Shown: positions 57,150-64,000 of the stretch, piece after piece | Position numbering within the stretch: the stretch's first letter is position 1 | How the letters are laid out: every line of letters begins with the position of its first letter | Assembly (NCBI GenBank): GCA_014058105.1 | Contig: JACGCM010002300.1 | Span: 992,001 to 1,056,000, forward strand | Length of the DNA: 64,000 bases | Direction: 5' to 3' | Source of the DNA: Kingdonia uniflora | Taxonomy: Eukaryota; Streptophyta; Magnoliopsida; Ranunculales; Circaeasteraceae | Position numbers and translations under genes: made by a program | The notes under the pieces: model-generated | What the model saw: only the letters and a program-made list of their open reading frames with translations | What the model was told of the DNA's origin: nothing | The model's database searches: none

Positions 57150-58350
57150 CACCTTGGTGTCGAAGGTACCCCCACTACTGTGCCCGTAGGTTCAGTACAT
57201 CTCGGTGTCCCCATTACAGAAGATTTTTCTGACTCCACCCTTCAAACCTCCTGACATCCCATTAGGCGCCCTGCCTGGGAACGTCTTAGAGAACACAGTG
57301 TTGAGTGCACCCCTAACCCACGGCCCTATCACCCGCGACCTCAGTATTCTCCCTCTCGACCAGCCTACCTTACCCAGCAAGAACTTGACCAAAAAATCTA
57401 TGTCGCCATTCGCATCAGCGTAAGCCCTACCATGAACTCGCGGAGTCGACTTAATAACCCACTCTGCCCGAAGCTCCTCACTGTCGATGTGCCTCCTAAC
57501 TTCCATACCCTTAAAATCCACAAATACTGTAACACCAATCCATAATCTCACATCCTTGAGTTCCAGAATGTTCTAAGCCTGCACACCACCGCCGATCACA
57601 TCCTATCTCGCTTGTTTCCAACCAGTCTTACAGACATCCCACTCAAGTGGTACTATAGCCTCCCTAATGGGTCTATTCAAAGCTTCGAACAGCTATCAAA
57701 CTTATTCATCTCCCATTTTGCTTTAAATAAAGACCGTGAAGTCCGAGTAGATACCTTTTTTCAATTTTTGAAAAACACCCACTAAAACGCTTGAGAAATT
57801 CACCAATCGTTTCCTCGATGAATCGCACAAGGTCAAAAACCTTAATTACACAAACGATGTCCTAACCTACTCAAATGCCCCGCCCGACCACAGCCACGTT
57901 AAAGAGTATATCGTTCACCAAAAGCCCCAAATCCTCGAAAAGATGTTATCCAAAGTTAACGGATACATCGACCTCGAACGTCTCCGTAAAACTAATCGCC
58001 AGGGACAAACCTCCACCACCAACCACAACAGACCTCGACCACCAAACACACCCATGGTCGCTCCCATTTCTAACGTGACCGACAACCACAAACGCCCTAC
58101 ATCGACGCTCAATCCTTTGATCCCCGCAAAAAGTACCTCATGCCAGTTCTACCTAAATTAACCACTCCCATCAGTGCCCTCCTCATACTCATCCAGGCTG
58201 GCCCCTATCTGGCAAACTCCTTTCCCAATCGAAGTCAGAAAGGATGAGCCTTACTGCCAAAACCACAAATACAACTATCATCTCACCAACATGTGTTATG
58301 CGCTACAACGTTCACTTGAGATGATCCTCAAAGCCAGCTGCCTGCACTAA
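57150..58350 (+). pseudogene. gag, C-terminal part, of the Tat-like element
   Basis: Resumes in frame after the CACTA right duplication (HLGVEGTPTT). The retrotransposon gag domain is recognisable at about 57640-57740 (DIPLKWYYSLPNGSIQSFEQ, SNLFISHFALNKDREV). Basic linkers and a zinc-binding stretch near 58250 follow (YCQNHKYNYHLTNMCYAL, C-x2-H-x4-H-x4-C like other Tat gags). Frameshifts occur near 57250 and 57780. Confidence 0.8.
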
Positions 58351-58599
58351 TATATTGTCAACTTTCTTGGCTACCTCGATGGGTCGTACCTCAAGCCCCA
58401 GCCAGCTCCGAATGCCGGTCCTGTCAAAGTACACATCTTCTAAGCCCACATGATCGAAGTCAACAACATCGACAGTGGCCACACCCAAAGCAAGCGGAAG
58501 CAGGTTGAAGAGTATTGTAAACTTACCTACCAACATAAACTTTCAGTCCATCTACCCGAATCATGCCATCACCCTCGACCCGAAGGTATATTTTCATCA

Positions 58600-59100
58600 A
58601 CTATGAAAACTCCCACATTCGTTTCCCCCATTCAAACCCTTTAGTCATCATGATTAAATGTTGAGCACCACATTCTCCACACGATGCTCATTGATACAGG
58701 CAGTACAACCGATGTACTTTTCCTTCAGATAGTCTGAGTTATGCAAAAGATCAATCTGATCAAACTAACAAACATCGAATTGAAAGGTTTCAATAGCTCA
58801 ACAGAGGTTGCCATCGGCTGACTCAGCCTTCCTGTCACCACTGGCTCTATAACCCTTCAAACCTGTTTCCTTGTCATTGACAAGAAGTTTGAATACCTTG
58901 GTATTCTGTACCGTGATTGGCTTCAAGCTATGAAGGTTATACGTTCGACCTACCATCAAACACTACATTTCAGTACCCCATGCGGTACGTGGGACAGGAA
59001 GGGATCACAAAGATTAGCTCAATCCTGAGAGTATCCCAAAATCGACCTTACCAAGAAATTGGTGAAGCCATAGCAATCACTGTACCTCTTCCTCCCTGAC
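58600..59100 (+). pseudogene. Retropepsin-like protease of the Tat-like element
   Basis: The catalytic Asp-Thr-Gly is visible in MLIDTGSTTDVLF (about 58684-58722), followed by ELKGFNSSTEVAIG (flap region, then a stop) and CFLVIDKKFEYLGIL. Stops interrupt it. It is located between gag and RT as expected. Confidence 0.75.
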
Positions 59101-59269
59101 CCATCAACCTTTTCCACTGATACTGCACCCATCAAATCAATAGTTTATATCAAGTTCGACGGCCCAGGTTGAGGCACATTTATTGGCAGCTTCTTAACTA
59201 CCAGCGAAAAACTTGAACTTACCACTTTCCTTCGGTCCCACAAAGACGTTTTTGCCTGCTGATTCTACG

Positions 59270-59960
59270 AGATGCCCGGGGTTGACCCCACCCCCGCCTA
59301 CCATCGGCTCGACCTAATCCCCAAATATACGGTTGTCAATTAGAAGAAGGTACTTTGGCCCTACAAATTCGAGACAAAGTGAACCTCGAGGATGAAAAAG
59401 TCCTAGCCACTGGGTTTATACGCGAAGCCAAGTACGTCGATTGGATCTCGAACATCGTTGTTGTACCCAAAAATGAATGGAAAGATTCGAATATGCGTTG
59501 ACTTTACTAATCATAACAAGCACATACCAAAGGACAGTTTCTCTCTCCCGATCATTTTAGTGCTTCTCGATGCCACAGCTAGCCATAAACGCTTATCCAT
59601 GATGGATGAGACTTCGAGTTACAATCAGGTACCCCTTCTACCTAATGATCAATTTAAAACTTCTTTTATCATCGAACAAGGGACTTACTGTTTCAATGTG
59701 ATGCCCTTCGGGCTCAAAAATATGGGTGTTACTTACCAGTGCCTTGCTACTACCATGTTCAAACCCTTGCTTGGCAAATCAGACGAAGTTTCGATCGATG
59801 ATATGCTTTATAATAACCTACAAAAACATACCCATATATAGGACCTGACCGAAGTCTTCTCAATCCTTCGATCATACAACATAAATTAAACCTAGATAAA
59901 TGTCAATTCAGTATCATCTCCAGAAAATTCTTGGGTTACCTCAAACAAAATAACAACCCT
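59270..59960 (+). pseudogene. Reverse transcriptase of the Tat-like element
   Basis: PAYHRLDLIPKYTVVN, then KMNGKIRICVDFTNHNKHIP, SYNQVPLLPNDQFKTSFI, CFNVMPFGLKNMGVTYQ and the catalytic box in VSIDDM (family YIDDM). Then FSIISRKFLGYL after stops. The block 59458-59841 is open. The YIDDM-type box and SYNQ..M pattern fit the Tat lineage. Confidence 0.85.
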
Positions 59961-60584
59961 TAACCGCTTTATTTCAAAATCCTTTGACCGATGTGCTTGG
60001 TTATTATCCCTCCTACGCGAGCAAGACACCCATAAAGCCAAGAAGAAAAACCCTGAAGTTAATTAGATACCCGAATATGAACAAGCTTTCCTCGAACTCA
60101 AAGCTTACCCATGAGTACCCCAGTCGAAGGCGAAATATTTTCTTTGTATCTAGTAGTCACCGGCAAATCTATAAGCTCGGCCCTTACCCGAATAGAAGCG
60201 AGCATCAAAAAATATGTCTACTTTATCAGCAAAACTCTAACATAGGCCAAAACATTATATAGTAAGCTTGAAAGACTTCTCCTTAGACTCGTTTACACAT
60301 TTCAGAAGCTCAAACCCTACTTCCAAGTACACCATATACGTGTCATCACCAGCTACCCCCTTTGCGAAATCCTCGTCAAGATAGATAAATCCCGGCGGGT
60401 CCAGCAATACTCCGTCTACCTTGGTAAACACAATATCACTTTTAGGAAATAAGTATCCTAAAAGGGCCAGGAAGTCGCCAATTTCCTAGCCGACTTCTAG
60501 GTCGAAAATATCGAGTGGGAAGAACACAAAGATGACCTACCCAAAGATCAGCCAGAGCAAAAGGACTCCTGGAACCCTAATACA

Positions 60585-60830
60585 AGTTGGCGTCTCTTTA
60601 GTGACGGGTATGCAGGACCAAACGGTTTCGGGATAGGCATCGTCCTGGTCATACCATCAAACGACCAAATCGAAAAGTCCATCAAGTTAAACATTGAATG
60701 TAACAACAACGAGGCCAAGTACGAAGCTTTGATACATGACCTCGATCTAGCCCTCGAACTCGGTGTCCCCAAACTAGTCGTATTTACCGACTCACAGCTC
60801 GTCCAGTGATAATAAACTGGCAAAAACTAG
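60585..60830 (+). pseudogene. RNase H of the Tat-like element
   Basis: WRLFSDGYAGPNGFGIGIVL (first Asp), NIECNNNEAKYEALIHDL (Glu) and KLVVFTDSQLVQ (second Asp). The NEAKYEAL/TDSQLV pattern is that of the additional archaeal-type RNase H found in Tat and plant gypsy elements. It is followed by a stop. Confidence 0.8.
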
Positions 60831-61169
60831 GCGAACGGTCGCATGGCTGAGTATGTAGCACTCGTCCGCCAGTGCATGGATCATTTTCTTAAAAAGTCAT
60901 CAATTACACATTACCCTTGAGCCAAAAACAAACATGTTGCCCTTGCCCACATCGCAGCAATATTAATCCAGTCCAAACCTTGAAAACTCAGTATCAATGT
61001 ACTCGAATGCCCAAGTATTAACTAGATGGAAATTAATACCATCAATATTGGGGGTGAGAGTCTCGATCCCTACGATTGGCGTACACCTTTCCTTGCATAC
61101 TGTAACCATACCACCGTCCCAAAGGACCCGAGAGTAAAACGATCTTTATTGGAAAACTGCTGACGGTAC

Positions 61170-62348
61170 ACCATTCTCAAAGGCAGTTTACACCGCAAAT
61201 TACCAAACGGAGTACACCTCTATTTTATATCTCAACAAGAGGCAGCAACCATCCTTACTGAGCTCCACGAAGAAAATTATGGCTCTCATGTTGGCCATTC
61301 AATGGCTCTCCGAGCAATAATGCAGGGTTTCTTTTAGCCTAATATGAAGAAGCAAGCCGAAGAGTATGTGAAGCACTGTGAGAAATGTTTGCGTCAGGCA
61401 CACGACATTCGTAACCCCTCATAAAACCTCTACTGCAGCCAAGTCACTTGGCCCTTTAAGAGATAGGTCATCGATTTTGTGGGCCCTTTCCCCAAGGCTT
61501 CGGGCTATAGAGAACACATCCTCGTCGCCACATTATTTTACTAAATGGGTCGAAACCGTGCCATTATGTCGAATAAGGGAAGAAAAAGTCACCAAATTCC
61601 TTTGGGAAAATATCATCACACGCTTCCGCTGTCCACATATAATTCGATGCAACAACGGTCCACCGTTTGTAGGGAACAAGGTTCTAACATTCCTAAAAAA
61701 ATACAACATCATCCTCTCTCCATCCACACCATATTAATTACAAGGAAATGGTCATGTAGAAGCAATCAATAAAACTATAGTCGATGGTCTTAAGAAACGC
61801 ATCGGCGATAAGAAAGGGCACTGGGTTCAAGAGTTACAACATGTACTCTGGGCCTACTGCACCACACCACACCATGTAAAGCGATAGGCTATACTCATTT
61901 CCTCTTGGCCTACGGTGCCGAAGTAGTCTTGCCAACTCAGTTCGAGGTTCCTACACGCAACCCTAATCTCTCGAATAAAAATAACGAGTTCAAACTTGGA
62001 TAAATTATGTTATAGATCGATGAAATCAGAGACCGCACCTTAGCTAACCTTGGGCATTACTAGATTTCTCTCTAGAAATATTACAATAAGCAGGTTCGAC
62101 CATGAATTTTTTATATAGGCAATTTGGTACATCACCGAGTCACCCCCTCCTCGAAACCATGCAATGCCAGCAATCTTGCTGAATCTTGGGAAAGACCAAA
62201 TGTGGTATATGATAATACAGACCAAGGATCGTATTACCTTATAACTGAAGTCGAGGAACCCTTACCAAACCTATGGAACATAATGCAGTTAGTCTCCTAC
62301 AATAGGCTGCGGCCACCATCCCTCACAACTGATGTAACTACATTATAA
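61170..62348 (+). pseudogene. Integrase of the Tat-like element
   Basis: HHCC zinc-binding end: ELHEENYGSHVGHSMALRAI, then HCEKCLRQ. Catalytic core: first Asp in VIDFVGPFPKASGY; the second reads HIIRCNNGPPFVGN, Asn in place of the family's Asp; the Glu is kept in [20 protein letters not shown]-terminal part 62124-62348 (VHHRVTPSSKP to YNRLRPPSL) matches the usual GDLVLRR..WN..LK.YY module. Two frameshifts and several stops are present. The family feature EA.NKTI..GLKKR supports Tat. Confidence 0.85.
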
Positions 62349-62394
62349 TCAATAAACAAATTTTTCCACCTTGTGCATTGTCTCATACCTCAAC

Positions 62395-62740
62395 GAACTT
62401 CTTGATTTGGGAAAACCTAAGTATCCAGTCAACCCTTCGACCCGACTAATAGTTTAGAGCGACCTTAAAGTTTTTTAAAGATCCAATTCGAGCAAACCCG
62501 AGTAGCATGAATAGTCAAAAGACTGGATACTTGGAGGTACATTGGGGCCGACCACGTTTTGATTCATTCAGGATCAAACCAACGGATAAAAATACTCAGG
62601 GGCGACCTCGAAGCTCATTGAACTTCTAAATTTGGGCAAACCTAAGTATCCAATCAACCCTTCGATACGACTGATACTTGAGGGTTACCTCAAAGTTTTT
62701 TAAAGCTCCAATTCGAGCAAACCCTATAGGGGCCTAAATT
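62395..62740. repeat. 225-bp tandem repeat after integrase
   Basis: GAACTTCT(T/A).ATTTGGG.AAACCTAAGTATCCA(G/A)TCAACCCTTCGA begins at 62395 and again at 62620 (period 225 bp). The second unit is truncated near 62725. It is noncoding. Confidence 0.8.
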
Positions 62741-63740
62741 CGTACAGAGGGGAAGTCAGCTCTTACACCACGGGATCAATCCTTTATCAAAGGAGTTCAA
62801 GTATATAATCTATAACACAATTACTCTACTGACAATGCACTTACGTGGGGGCCTAGAATGTGACACTCTACGACCTCTGATAAGAATTTTTAAAAGTGTT
62901 TATATTTCTGCCGAGTAATCAAAGGTTTGAGTATTGGGTTTTTACAAGGTGGTCAAAGATAAACTATCAGGGCTTAAGGGAGAGATTTTGTAGCCTCTCC
63001 TTGGTTCCCCATCTCTCATATTTATAGAAGATAGGAACGGCTGAGTCGCCAAGGTTAGGTCACATTACAAGTGTACCATCCGGATATCGAGCAGGTATCC
63101 CGGAGTTGGTATTGAAACCAAAAATGTCGGATATGTCACTGTAGCAGTTGTTGGGTCTGTCTCTATGCTCTGACACATCAGCAGTTGTTGGGTTTGTCAC
63201 TATAGCTATAAGGACCAACAATGTTGCGATCTAGTCTAGTGAGCAGGCTATCTGTCTTGTCATACTTTGACCATGTACGGATATGGTCGAAGTGTTACTG
63301 ATGTTGATCTGGAGTTCGCCTTCGAGGCTTGTTCAGAGTCGAGGCTTCGTCTTCCGATAATCTTGCAAGACTTATTTATAGATTGAGTGAGCTTAGATGT
63401 ATTCGAGTAGCCTTCGAGTGTTCAACTGGGGTAGAAGGCTGCGAGTAGGCTACTACATTTGCCCCCTCTCAACAAGGGTCTCAAAAAATAGGTATAGAGG
63501 CATTTCCTGAGAAAGACTGTTGGTCATTGGGAGTTGAAGAGTTGAAAGGTTGAATGTTGAAAAGTTGACTGTTGCAGGGGTAATAAAAGAGGGTAGTTAA
63601 GAAATGTTGGTGGTTATGGAATAATAAATGGGCTGGATGAGGCTTATAAATATGGGTATGAAGGTGGTAATGTTGTAGAGTCTACTTCTGCTGTATTGTC
63701 CTCTCCTTTCTCTAAATTTCCTAAAAAAATACGATGGATG
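62741..63740. other. Noncoding spacer or LTR-like segment between repeat blocks
   Basis: No gene. Near 63130-63215 AGCAGTTGTTGGG(T)TCTGTC is repeated. The segment interrupts the 225-bp repeat array and may be an LTR or solo insertion, but I find no matching ends or target duplication. Confidence 0.35.
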
Positions 63741-64000
63741 CCACATTGGGGCCGACCATGTCTTGCTTCGTTCAAGATCAAACCCGCGGATAGAAATGCC
63801 CAGGGGTGACATCGAAGCTCAGTGAACTTCTTGATTTGAGTAAACCTAAATATCCAGTCAACCCTTCGACCCGACTGATACTTGGGGGCGACCTCAAAGT
63901 TTTTTTTCAAAGCTCTCATTCGAGCATACTCGAGTGGCATAAATAGTTGAAAGGCTGGACACTCGGGGGCGCATTGGGGCCGACCACGTCTTGCTTCATT
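63741..64000. repeat. Third copy of the 225-bp repeat, running off the window
   Basis: CACATTGGGGCCGACCATGT, GAACTTCTTGATTTGAGTAA and AACCCTTCGACCCGACTGAT match the units at 62395-62740. Another unit starts at about 63970 (CGCATTGGGGCCGACCACGT). Confidence 0.85.

Larger units (their letters stand above)
22833..57152. mobile_element. CACTA-type (En/Spm) element, non-autonomous, with nested insertions and captured gene sequence
   Basis: The element proper is 22836-57149 (34,314 bp), flanked by the 3-bp duplication CAC (22833-22835 and 57150-57152). Left end CACTACAACAAATAAGGG; right end read inward CACTTCAATAAAATAGGG. Removing it with one CAC rejoins the gypsy gag frame. Both subterminal zones carry many GTGACGT/ACGTCAC-type motifs. 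Subtracting the Helitron (14.4 kb), LINE-A plus LINE-B (about 12.7 kb) and the MITE (0.4 kb) leaves about 6.9 kb of original element. That remainder holds the XBAT31-like gene and an unidentified acidic frame. No TNP1/TNP2 transposase was recognised, so mobilisation would have been in trans. Confidence 0.8.
22400..62740 (+). mobile_element. Tat-like Ty3/gypsy retrotransposon, interrupted by the CACTA nest
   Basis: gag starts at about 22500, is cut at 22835, and resumes at 57150. Protease, RT, RNase H and integrase follow to 62348, then a 225-bp tandem repeat typical of the region between integrase and 3' LTR in Tat elements. A sequence like the Tat/Athila primer-binding region (TTTGGCATCGTCTG, about 22417) precedes gag, so a short 5' LTR may lie around 22310-22415. 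The element is AT-poor compared with its surroundings. All frames are broken. Confidence 0.85.

Noticed and set aside
62741..63740. Complete LTR with defined ends
   Set aside because: No TG...CA ends with matching target duplication and no partner LTR in the window.

Overview
The window looks like a transposon-dense stretch of a flowering-plant nuclear genome, probably a eudicot. The DNA is AT-rich and has GT-AG introns, plant LINEs with a C-terminal RNase H, Ty3/gypsy and Ty1/copia remnants, PIF/Harbinger, CACTA, hAT-MITE and Helitron ends, and fragments of plant genes (XBAT31, receptor kinases, lysyl-tRNA synthetase, importin beta). I found no intact host gene. Every recognisable coding region is broken by stops, frameshifts or missing exons.

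Layout. About 1-1490 is the 3' end of a copia-like element (polypurine tract plus LTR rich in TTCGAA). Positions 2783-4153 are a short LTR element with two 328-bp LTRs. Positions 4154-8170 are mostly anonymous. Positions 8174-14466 are a PIF/Harbinger element (TSD TAA) with a decayed transposase, a convergent Myb-like gene and, unusually, a plant-mobile-domain (PMD) gene. Positions 14470-18700 are anonymous. About 18720-22310 is a minus-strand Ty3/gypsy (chromovirus-like) pol with its 3' LTR. About 22400-62740 is a plus-strand Tat-like Ty3/gypsy element, followed to 64000 by its tandem repeats and an unassigned spacer.

The core of the window is nested. The Tat-like gag is split by a 34.3-kb segment (22836-57149) with CACTA-type ends and TSD CAC. 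That segment carries a captured, intron-containing XBAT31-like gene on the minus strand. An XBAT31 ankyrin exon is split between A and T by a Helitron-type insertion (26014-40387) holding pieces of a lysyl-tRNA synthetase gene, an S-type receptor kinase, a WAK-like kinase and importin beta, plus internal Helitron-like termini. A 404-bp hAT MITE lies in an XBAT31 intron. Further right, a plus-strand LINE (LINE-A, about 42099-54777) is split in ORF1 by a related minus-strand LINE (LINE-B, 42985-49436; TSD GGATTACC). At the CACTA, Helitron and LINE-B boundaries, removing the insert rejoins the disrupted reading frame, which gives strong internal proof of the order of events.

A second theme is that clusters of the palindrome TTCGAA, with flanks of the ATTCGAAT or CGTTCGAACG type, recur in the noncoding parts of unrelated elements: a copia-like LTR, the Harbinger interior, a gypsy LTR and both LINE 3' UTRs.
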